Shown: positions 1 to 6,251 of the stretch, piece after piece
Layout: each line of letters starts with the position of its first letter
Position numbering within the stretch: the stretch's first letter is position 1
NCBI GenBank assembly: GCA_003694495.1
Contig: RFJO01000024.1
Span: forward strand, 1-7,053
Direction: 5' to 3'
From: Candidatus Woesearchaeota archaeon
GTDB taxonomy: Archaea; Nanobdellota; Nanobdellia; SCGC-AAA011-G17; GW2011-AR17
Length of the DNA stretch: 7,053 nt
Notes under the pieces: generated by a model
Databases searched by the model: none
Told to the model about the DNA's origin: nothing
The model's input: the letters and a program-made list of their open reading frames with translations, nothing else
Made by a program: the position numbers and the translations under genes

Positions 1-1
1 G

Positions 2-1132
2 ATTATTATTTTACTCTTATTGGTAGGGTTTGCAAGAGCAGATTTGAAAATTACAGAAATAATGTTTGACCCTGTAATATCTCAGACAGACGGTGAGTGG
101 GTTGAGATATATAATAACGCGTCTTACCCAATAGATTTGACAGGCTGGAAACTGGACGGTTATGATTTTGATGATGTTGTAATTTTTCCTGGACAGTACG
201 TAGTCATTGCAAGAGAACTTGTTGATGGTGTTGATAAGGATAACGAAAGTTTTGAAAGTTATTACGGCAACAATAATGGCGTGTGGGATGACGGGTTTGT
301 TGCTGTGGATGGCTATATGTCTTTAAAATTGCATGATTCGATTAACTTGACAAACATGACAAAGTCTGTGGCTGTTAGTTATAACTTAAGCGTTGATAAG
401 GGTAAAACAATTGTGCTGGTTAACGGCTCATTTGTAGAAGGGAAATTTAACGGTACACCGGGGAGAGGAGAAGATGATAATATAGGTGTTGAGGTTAACA
501 TAATTAATGTCAAGCCTGTTATTAATAATGTAACAGTAGAAGATGACTTTCAGGATAATGGCATACAGATCTTGCCTGGAACGGAAAGTTATAGGAATGT
601 GAAAATAAAAGTTAATGTTACAGACAAAAACGGTATTGAAGACATAAAACAAGTCTATGTTGAAGTGTTTAATAGAAAATATGAATTAACATTAAACAAT
701 TCTATTTATACAGGTAGTTTTGTGTTATATGACAACGATTCTAAAGGTGAGCAAAGTTTAAGAGTCTTTGTTGATGATGGAAATGAAGTGGTAAATGAAA
801 CTCTTAGCTTTGAGTTTTTTGAAAAGTTTTCGGCAAAAATTAAAACGCCTAAGCTGGTTTTTAGCGAAGTAATACCTGGACAATATTCTGAAGAAGAAAC
901 GGTTGAAATTGAGGTTTCCAAAAATCTTAAAAAAATAGTTGAAATTAGCAACTTCTATAATGTGAATGATATGCTGGATAAGAAATATTTTGAAGTTTAT
1001 GACGGTGAATGGTTGTCGTTAGATGAACCGAGAGAGTTGTTCGGTAATGAGTTAAGGTTTAGGCTTAATTTGCCTGAGAATGTGCCAAGCGGGAAGTTTA
1101 ACGGGTTCTTGAAAATCGTAATGGAAAAATGA
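2..1132 (+). CDS. Secreted lamin-tail-domain surface protein, 5' truncated by the window edge
   Basis: The frame is open from base 2, and its first residues (IIILLLLVGFARA) are the hydrophobic core and A-R-A cleavage site of a signal peptide, so the true start lies upstream and the TTG at 20 is not the start. The mature protein should begin near DLKITEIM. Nt 47-470 match a lamin-tail domain, a small Ig-like fold common in secreted prokaryotic proteins: an ITEIMFDP opening strand, D-G-E-W-V-E-I-Y-N then D-L-T-G-W-K-L, and a closing G-T-P-G at 451-462. Two further beta-rich, Ig/cadherin-like segments follow (about 487-840, containing VNVTDKNGIEDI, and 841-1129, ending with LPENVPSGKFNGFLKI). 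I count 12 N-X-S/T sequons and see no cysteine, fitting a glycosylated exported protein. There is no C-terminal membrane anchor. The stop overlaps the next gene's start, implying co-translation. Specific ligand or role unknown; adhesion or surface-layer association is inference. Confidence 0.85.
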   Translation: MIILLLLVGFARADLKITEIMFDPVISQTDGEWVEIYNNASYPIDLTGWKLDGYDFDDVVIFPGQYVVIARELVDGVDKDNESFESYYGNNNGVWDDGFVAVDGYMSLKLHDSINLTNMTKSVAVSYNLSVDKGKTIVLVNGSFVEGKFNGTPGRGEDDNIGVEVNIINVKPVINNVTVEDDFQDNGIQILPGTESYRNVKIKVNVTDKNGIEDIKQVYVEVFNRKYELTLNNSIYTGSFVLYDNDSKGEQSLRVFVDDGNEVVNETLSFEFFEKFSAKIKTPKLVFSEVIPGQYSEEETVEIEVSKNLKKIVEISNFYNVNDMLDKKYFEVYDGEWLSLDEPRELFGNELRFRLNLPENVPSGKFNGFLKIVMEK

Positions 1133-1497
1133 GGTGGGTAATTGTTTTTTTATTAACTTTGCCGCTGTGTTCAGCGTTAACTGTTACACCGACAAACTTG
1201 GACCGAGGAAAAATAGTTGTAATGAATGATCTTGAAACTAATGCAAGTTATAAAGTTATAGAAGCTAATGAGGTTAATACATTTCAATTAAAGTCGAAAG
1301 AAAAAAAAGTAATTAATGTTGTGTCTGAAGAAGTTGAAGTGCAGGAAGTGCAGCAAGGTTCAAACATAATTAATTCTTTTAAGATAAAAAAGAAGAAAGA
1401 TGAAAAAAAGATTTTTCCTTATATTTTAATGCCGTTGTCTACTGTAATATTGCTTATTTATTTAATGTTTAGCAAAAACATTTATAAAGAAAAATGA
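1129..1497 (+). CDS. Small single-pass envelope protein (signal sequence plus C-terminal membrane segment)
   Basis: No named family is recognised. The ATG overlaps the preceding TGA by four bases (ATGA), typical of translational coupling, and no Shine-Dalgarno motif is visible. Residues 1-16 form a signal sequence (MRWVIVFLLTLPLCSA). Residues 17-66 begin LTVTPTNLDRGKIVV, resembling the opening strands of Ig-like or ASH-like domains, with one sequon (NAS, 38-40). An acidic E/V/Q stretch (67-76) leads to a lysine cluster, with seven lysines between 85 and 94. A hydrophobic membrane segment at 95-114 (I-F-P-Y-I-L through L-M-F) is followed by a short basic tail. The upstream protein is secreted without an anchor, so this one may be its membrane partner; that is inference from overlap only. 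The lysine cluster sits on the side of the membrane segment expected to be outside, which conflicts with the positive-inside rule. Confidence 0.8.
   Translation: MRWVIVFLLTLPLCSALTVTPTNLDRGKIVVMNDLETNASYKVIEANEVNTFQLKSKEKKVINVVSEEVEVQEVQQGSNIINSFKIKKKKDEKKIFPYILMPLSTVILLIYLMFSKNIYKEK
1481..1488 (+). promoter_or_regulatory. Candidate archaeal TATA box for leuS
   Basis: TTTATAAA lies inside the last codons of the preceding gene, preceded by an A-rich stretch (GCAAAAACA) that could act as a BRE. Its centre is about 31 nt ahead of the leuS ATG. With the usual archaeal spacing of about 26 nt to the transcription start, the mRNA would begin within a few bases of the ATG. No Shine-Dalgarno motif is present in the 18-nt gap, which agrees with a leaderless transcript. 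In AT-rich DNA such a match can occur by chance. Confidence 0.45.
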
Positions 1498-1515
1498 GTT
1501 TTACTTTAACCTAAA

Positions 1516-4329
1516 ATGACAGATTTTATTGAAATTCAAAGCAAATGGCAGAAAAAGTGGGCCGAGGCAAAATTGTTTGAGCCTGAAATTGATGAAGAAA
1601 AGCCTAAGTTTTTTGTGACGTTTCCTTATCCATATATAAATGGTTACCCGCACATTGGACATTCTTATACTATGATGAGAGTAGAGGCCTTTGCAAGATA
1701 TAAGCGTATGAAAGGATATAATGTGTTGTTTCCGCAAGGATGGCATTGTACTGGGTCGCCGATTGTGTCTGCTGCAGAAAGGGTTAAGGAAGGAGAAGAA
1801 AAACAGATTAAGATTCTTAAAGATCAAGGGTTTAGTGATGAGGAAATACCTAAATTTGCTGACCCGAAACATTGGGTTGAGGTATTTGCGCCAGCTTGGA
1901 AGGAAGATGTAACTGCATTGGGTGTGTCAATTGACTGGAGAAGGAATTTTATTACAACATCTTTAAACCCGCATTATGATAAATTTATCAGGTGGCAGTT
2001 TTTAAAGTTAAAAGATAAAAATTATGTTGTTAAAGGTAAGTTTCCTGTTGTATGGTGTCCGAAGGATAATGAGGCCGTATCAGATCATTCAAGAAGCAAA
2101 GGTGAAGGCGAAACTGCGCAGGAGTTTGTGTTGTTGAAGTTTAAGTATGATGATGGGTATATTATTGCCGCAACGTTAAGGCCGGAAACTGTTTTCGGGC
2201 AAACTAATTTATGGGTTGGGCCTGAAAATGAATATGTGCAAGCAACGGTTGATGGTGAAAAGTGGGTTGTGTCGGAAGAGTGCGCGAAAAAGCTTGAACA
2301 GCAAGATAAAAAAGTTGAAGTTGTTAAAAAGATTAAAGGTAAAGAACTTATAGGTAAATATGTTAAAGCTCCATTTATACATAAGGAAATAATTATATTG
2401 CCTTCACATTTTTGTGATACCTCAAAAGGTACAGGCATTGTGACGTCTGTGCCGTCAGATGCGCCCGATGATTATATCGGGTTGAGAGACCTGAAAGAGC
2501 ACCCGGAAGAGCTGGAGAAGTATGGCGTATTGCCTGAGATTGTGAAACGGATTGAGCCTGTGCCTATAATTGATTCTAAAGAGCTTGGCGATATGGCGGC
2601 AGTTAAGGTTGTAGAAGATATGAAAATAAAGAACCAGCATGAGCGTGAAAAACTTGAAGAAGCTAAAAAACTTGTATATAAAAAAGGGTTTTATGAAGGG
2701 GTCATGAACGAGAATTGTGACGGTGTGGCTGGAATGAAAGTGATGGATGCTAAAGAAAAAGTTAAAAAAATGCTTCTTGAAAAAAATGAGGCTGATTTGT
2801 TTTATGAGCTTACCGGTAAAGTTGTTTGCAGGTGTTTGACAGATTGTATAGTGAAAATTGTAGACGACCAGTGGTTTATTGATTATGGCAATGAAGAGTG
2901 GAAAGATGAAACGAGAAAGTGCCTGGAACAAGTTAAACTTTATCCTGAGAAAGTCAGGCCGCAGTTTGAGCATACAATTGATTGGTTACATCAATGGGCT
3001 TGTACGAGGGAAAAAGGGTTGGGGACAAGGCTGCCGTGGGATGAACGCTGGCTGATAGAAAGTTTGTCTGATAGTACAATATACCCTGCATATTACACCA
3101 TTGCGCATTTGATAAAAGATGTTGACCCGGAAAAGCTTACGCCTGAATTTTTTGATTATGTGTTTTATGGTAAAGGTGAAAAGCCAGAAGTTGAAAGTGT
3201 TGATAAAATGAGGGAAGAGTTTCTTTACTGGTTCCCTTGTGATTTTAGAAATTCAGGCAAGGATTTAGTCCAAAACCATTTGACATTTTATCTGTTTAAC
3301 CATGTAGCGATGTTTGATAAAGATCATTGGCCAAATGGTATAGGTGCTAACGGATGGGTTACAGTTGACGGGCAAAAAATGTCGAAAAGCCTTGGTAATA
3401 TGATACCATTAAGGGTTATGGCAAAGGATTATGGCGCTGATGCTTCAAGGATTACCATACTAAACGGCGGGGAAGGGTTGGATGATCCTAACTGGGATTC
3501 ACAATTTGCTAGAACAATTTACCAGAAACTTGAACAGCTTCATAAACTTATCAAGGACAACTATTTTACTGGTTGTGACCAAAGAAGAAAGATAGACGAC
3601 TGGTTTGAGTCCAAAGTTAATATCATTATCAAAGAAACTACCGATGCGATGGATGATACTCTTTTCAGGACAGCTATACAGAAATCTTACTTTGAATTGA
3701 TAAGAGTTATAAAATGGTACCTAAAAAGGACTTCAGGAGAGCATAATAAGAAGTTGTTGCAGTGGGCATTGGAAAGTATAGTGAAAATGCTTGCACCGTT
3801 CACACCACATATATGTGAAGAAATGTGGAAAACTATGAAAAAAGAAGGGTTTGTGTCTGTGGCTGAGTGGCCGAATTATGATGAGAAAAAGATTGATGAA
3901 AGGGCAGAGTTCTTGGAAGAGTTTGTAGGTTCAGTGTTGGTTGACATGGCGAAGATAAAAGATCTTGCAAAGATTGAAAACCCTAAAAAGATTACATTGT
4001 TTGTGTCAGCGCAATGGAAGTATTTTTTCATTGAACAATTGAAAAAAGAAATGAAATTAACGAGGAATGTCGGGGATTTGATTAAAATGTTTGTTAAAAC
4101 TGAGCATGGGAAAGAAATCGCTAAAATGATACCTATGTTCATTAAAAACCCTTCAAGGTTGCCAAGGATGGTGCTTAACCAGATGGAAGACTTTGAAGCG
4201 TTAAAGGAAAACAAAAAGTTTTTTGAATCTGAACTAGGGTTAAAGGTAGAGGTTGTGCTTGAGGAAAATGCTGATAACCCGAAAGCGTCACAGGCTTTGC
4301 CTAGCAAACCTGCAATCTTGCTAGAATAA
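1516..4329 (+). CDS. leuS: Leucyl-tRNA synthetase, archaeal/eukaryal type
   Basis: This cytosolic class I synthetase joins leucine to tRNA-Leu with ATP and edits mischarged tRNA. At 937 residues it has the usual archaeal length and appears complete. The ATP-binding HIGH motif is at 46-49 in a PYINGYPHIGHSYTMMR context, and KMSKS is at 621-625. The CP1 editing domain (about 190-440) contains the threonine-region peptide TLRPETVFG (220-228) and GTGIVTSVP (305-313), followed by D318/D319, one of which (probably D319) should be the editing aspartate. C181 and C438/C440 are possible metal ligands. LGTRLPWDERWLIESLSDST (502-521) and DQWF (451-454) are core signatures. The anticodon-binding domain includes APFTPHICEEMW (760-771), and the C-terminal domain ends KPAILLE. 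An in-frame TAA nine bases before the ATG fixes the start. It follows two envelope genes by 18 nt but is probably transcribed from its own promoter. Confidence 0.98.
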   Translation: MTDFIEIQSKWQKKWAEAKLFEPEIDEEKPKFFVTFPYPYINGYPHIGHSYTMMRVEAFARYKRMKGYNVLFPQGWHCTGSPIVSAAERVKEGEEKQIKILKDQGFSDEEIPKFADPKHWVEVFAPAWKEDVTALGVSIDWRRNFITTSLNPHYDKFIRWQFLKLKDKNYVVKGKFPVVWCPKDNEAVSDHSRSKGEGETAQEFVLLKFKYDDGYIIAATLRPETVFGQTNLWVGPENEYVQATVDGEKWVVSEECAKKLEQQDKKVEVVKKIKGKELIGKYVKAPFIHKEIIILPSHFCDTSKGTGIVTSVPSDAPDDYIGLRDLKEHPEELEKYGVLPEIVKRIEPVPIIDSKELGDMAAVKVVEDMKIKNQHEREKLEEAKKLVYKKGFYEGVMNENCDGVAGMKVMDAKEKVKKMLLEKNEADLFYELTGKVVCRCLTDCIVKIVDDQWFIDYGNEEWKDETRKCLEQVKLYPEKVRPQFEHTIDWLHQWACTREKGLGTRLPWDERWLIESLSDSTIYPAYYTIAHLIKDVDPEKLTPEFFDYVFYGKGEKPEVESVDKMREEFLYWFPCDFRNSGKDLVQNHLTFYLFNHVAMFDKDHWPNGIGANGWVTVDGQKMSKSLGNMIPLRVMAKDYGADASRITILNGGEGLDDPNWDSQFARTIYQKLEQLHKLIKDNYFTGCDQRRKIDDWFESKVNIIIKETTDAMDDTLFRTAIQKSYFELIRVIKWYLKRTSGEHNKKLLQWALESIVKMLAPFTPHICEEMWKTMKKEGFVSVAEWPNYDEKKIDERAEFLEEFVGSVLVDMAKIKDLAKIENPKKITLFVSAQWKYFFIEQLKKEMKLTRNVGDLIKMFVKTEHGKEIAKMIPMFIKNPSRLPRMVLNQMEDFEALKENKKFFESELGLKVEVVLEENADNPKASQALPSKPAILLE

Positions 4330-4331
4330 AT

Positions 4332-6200
4332 TTACCAGACCCCACCAACGCTCAACAAAAAATATTTTTCTTGTTTTGGCCTGATGTAACCAGAAGGATA
4401 ATGCTGGTAACCGGAGTTCTCGCTGAACCAGATACTAGCGTCTATCCTTAAGAAAATTTGCTTGAAGTCTCCAACCAAGCCTAAAGTAGCATAATGGCCT
4501 TCAGAGTTGGTTTTTTTGTTTTTTCGATTTCCATAGTTTATAATAAATCCAATGTTTCTGTAACCTATACGCGTGAAAGCACGTAAACTGCCTTCATAAG
4601 CACCAGCAAAACCTAGTTCTAGGTAAGAACGATTGTTGTTTGCCAGAATGCTTAACAATGATTCATTTAGATTAACTCTACCGGTTAAAGTTAGGCCTTT
4701 AGTTTTTGAGTATGCTTGCCTTCTTAAATTTTCTTCCAGAGTGAATTTGCTTGACATAGGGCTTATTATGTTAGTTGTACGTTCTTGATAAAACCTTAAA
4801 ATATTGTCCAAGCTTGTGCCTTTTGTCAAAGGGATGGCAAATTCAAAATTGAATTTTGCAGAGTCGGATTTGTAGCTATTGTTTAACAGCTGGGCGTCAA
4901 AAGCAAACCATTTTGTTGAAATGATGCCACCAAACAACTGACTATCGTATGGAAAGTTGGTTGAGCCAATATATGGATAAAATATGTTGCCTATGTTTAA
5001 TCCGGCGACAAAACCGTAACCTAGTTTTAGTTCATTTCTATCTTTGTTAAATTCTAGGTTATAATCGTTTAATTCTGTTAAAAGGTTAGAAAATAAATCT
5101 AGTGTATATTTTTGTTCTTTGTATTTGTATTGAAAGTTTAGATTAAATTTATTAAAATAAGCCCCAGCTATTAAATAGTACCAATAATCTTTTTTCATAA
5201 TTTTTCTATAAACGTAAGCAAAATAACTTTCACCTTGCATTGTGCGTTCTTGGCCAAAATTGTTAAGCAAAATGTCAGCTATGTTTAAGTTTTCTAACTG
5301 GGCGTAGCTTGCTTCAGCATTTAAAATTAAATTTTCAAAATTGATCGAACGGTAATATTGTTGCCTTGTGAATCCTAGACCGTTCCATCCGTGCGGAACC
5401 CTGTAACTGAACTGGTGGCTTTCGGATGAAGTTAAATCTGCTATTATCTTTAAATAAAAGTCCATGTTGAAGGCAGAACCGAAGTATTTTTCTAAGCTGT
5501 GGATTCCTAAATTTAAGCCGTCTCCAAAAACAAATTTGCCAGTTATAGACATGCTGCTATCAATTAATACAGAGTAGCGTACAGAGTGTTCGTACCTTAT
5601 CAAATCTTGACCGCTTTTTATGTTAATGGCAGAATATGCCTCTGAAAATGTGTTGCTTTTGCCGATAAGCTGGCCTTTGGCAGTAAAGGTTTTCCCGTCA
5701 AAGCTATGGTCAGTAAGGTTATAAAACAACCTGAATACTTTAAACCATTCAGGGATTTTTAAATCGCCTGCGTTCATTTCACTTAAAGGGTGCATGTTTA
5801 AAATGTCGTTGCCTACACCGTCTATTGGTGTATTGTATAAAGGTATGCCTGAATTTATGTAAAACTTTAACTTTTCAAAAAAATCTTCGTTCCTTACATC
5901 AAAGTTTAAGTCGTTATACCAAAGTTTTCCGTCTTTCCTAAGTTCTATGCCTTTAGGGATTAAATAGCTAAGCTGGCTGAAACTGCCAAAAGTTGAACCA
6001 GAAAAGGTAGGTAAAGTGAACTTTTTTTCTTTCTCCTTTTTAGGGAAGGTAAAGGCTGGATGCTTAAGTTTTTTTGTTAACCTGAAATCTGTTTTTTTTA
6101 CTATTGGTGGTTTTGGCTTAGCTGTAGCTTTTGAGGGGTTTAATGTAAGCAATTCGAGCCCTGCAACGCTGCTTAATAATAAATTCCTTAAAAAGCCCAT
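4332..6200 (-). CDS. Putative secreted beta-barrel (outer-membrane-like) protein
   Basis: No named family is recognised. The 622-residue protein has an N-terminal signal-like segment (hydrophobic residues 7-20 interrupted by E16; possible A-T-A cleavage at 25-27) and a lysine/proline-rich linker (24-60, 13 lysines). From about residue 200 onward it is dominated by alternating hydrophobic/polar strands rich in Tyr, Phe and Gly, separated by polar Asn/Ser/Lys turns; examples are 203-214, 216-225, 242-256, 285-300, 339-360, 389-404, 422-437, 502-512, 526-556, 569-592 and 612-622. I see no cysteine and no hydrophobic membrane helix after the signal. The last strand ends FLLSVGGVW, with the C-terminal aromatic residue typical of bacterial outer-membrane barrels. 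Residues about 61-200 may form a separate periplasmic or plug-like region. An in-frame TAA (TAA-GGT-AAT-ACT-ATG) precedes the start and fixes it. Alternative: a beta-rich surface-layer component. The barrel fold is inference from pattern. Confidence 0.75.
   Translation of the reverse strand: MGFLRNLLLSSVAGLELLTLNPSKATAKPKPPIVKKTDFRLTKKLKHPAFTFPKKEKEKKFTLPTFSGSTFGSFSQLSYLIPKGIELRKDGKLWYNDLNFDVRNEDFFEKLKFYINSGIPLYNTPIDGVGNDILNMHPLSEMNAGDLKIPEWFKVFRLFYNLTDHSFDGKTFTAKGQLIGKSNTFSEAYSAINIKSGQDLIRYEHSVRYSVLIDSSMSITGKFVFGDGLNLGIHSLEKYFGSAFNMDFYLKIIADLTSSESHQFSYRVPHGWNGLGFTRQQYYRSINFENLILNAEASYAQLENLNIADILLNNFGQERTMQGESYFAYVYRKIMKKDYWYYLIAGAYFNKFNLNFQYKYKEQKYTLDLFSNLLTELNDYNLEFNKDRNELKLGYGFVAGLNIGNIFYPYIGSTNFPYDSQLFGGIISTKWFAFDAQLLNNSYKSDSAKFNFEFAIPLTKGTSLDNILRFYQERTTNIISPMSSKFTLEENLRRQAYSKTKGLTLTGRVNLNESLLSILANNNRSYLELGFAGAYEGSLRAFTRIGYRNIGFIINYGNRKNKKTNSEGHYATLGLVGDFKQIFLRIDASIWFSENSGYQHYPSGYIRPKQEKYFLLSVGGVW
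4363..4377 (+). terminator. Candidate T-rich terminator for leuS
   Basis: TATTTTTCTTGTTTT begins 34 nt after the leuS stop. Archaeal RNA polymerase commonly terminates at such U-rich tracts without a hairpin, and I see no obvious stem here. The tract lies inside the 3' end of the opposing minus-strand gene, because only 2 nt separate the two stop codons. The assignment rests on composition and position only. Confidence 0.4.
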
Positions 6201-6206
6201 AGTATT

Positions 6207-6210
6207 ACCT
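6207..6210 (-). promoter_or_regulatory. Weak Shine-Dalgarno-like AGGT ahead of the barrel gene
   Basis: Read on the minus strand, AAGGTAATACT precedes the ATG; AGGT matches four bases of the archaeal GGAGGTGA consensus with a 6-nt spacer. It would only be usable on a readthrough transcript from the repeat-protein gene, because the candidate TATA box predicts a start site too close to the ATG to include it. Confidence 0.3.
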
Positions 6211-6224
6211 TATCTTATGGTGTT

Positions 6225-6233
6225 TATTTATAA
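6225..6233 (-). promoter_or_regulatory. Candidate archaeal TATA box for the beta-barrel gene
   Basis: On the minus strand the 51-nt intergenic gap contains TTATAAATA, preceded by GCAAAACAC, which may act as a BRE. The box centre is about 29 nt from the ATG at 6200, so initiation at the usual archaeal distance gives an mRNA starting within a few bases of the ATG. The geometry mirrors that of leuS. No convincing bacterial -35/-10 pair at 17-nt spacing was found in the same gap. Confidence 0.5.
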
Positions 6234-6251
6234 GTGTTTTGCCAAATTTTA

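Noticed and set aside
20..22. TTG at 20 as the start of the lamin-tail gene
   Set aside because: Upstream in-frame codons encode more of the hydrophobic signal core (I-I-I-L-L-L) up to the window edge, so the start lies outside.
1129..1185. Lipoprotein signal (L-P-L-C-S) in the small envelope protein
   Set aside because: Pro and Leu at the two positions before Cys do not fit a lipobox, which needs a small residue at -1; an ordinary signal sequence is simpler.
1121..1500. Repeated GAAAAATGAG at the ends of the first two genes (about 1124 and 1489) as a regulatory repeat
   Set aside because: Only 10 bp, AT-rich, and explained by both proteins ending in Glu-Lys followed by TGA.
1501..1872. Minus-strand open frame antisense to the leuS 5' end
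   Set aside because: It lies opposite a strongly conserved leuS region, its product has no recognisable domain, and it is best explained as a shadow frame. The same applies to minus-strand frames near 428-652, 706-951, 2085-2438, 2455-2973 and 3876-4307.
6201..6251. Bacterial sigma70-type promoter for the barrel gene
   Set aside because: A TTGGCA is present, but no acceptable -10 element sits about 17 nt away; the archaeal TATA interpretation fits the spacing better.
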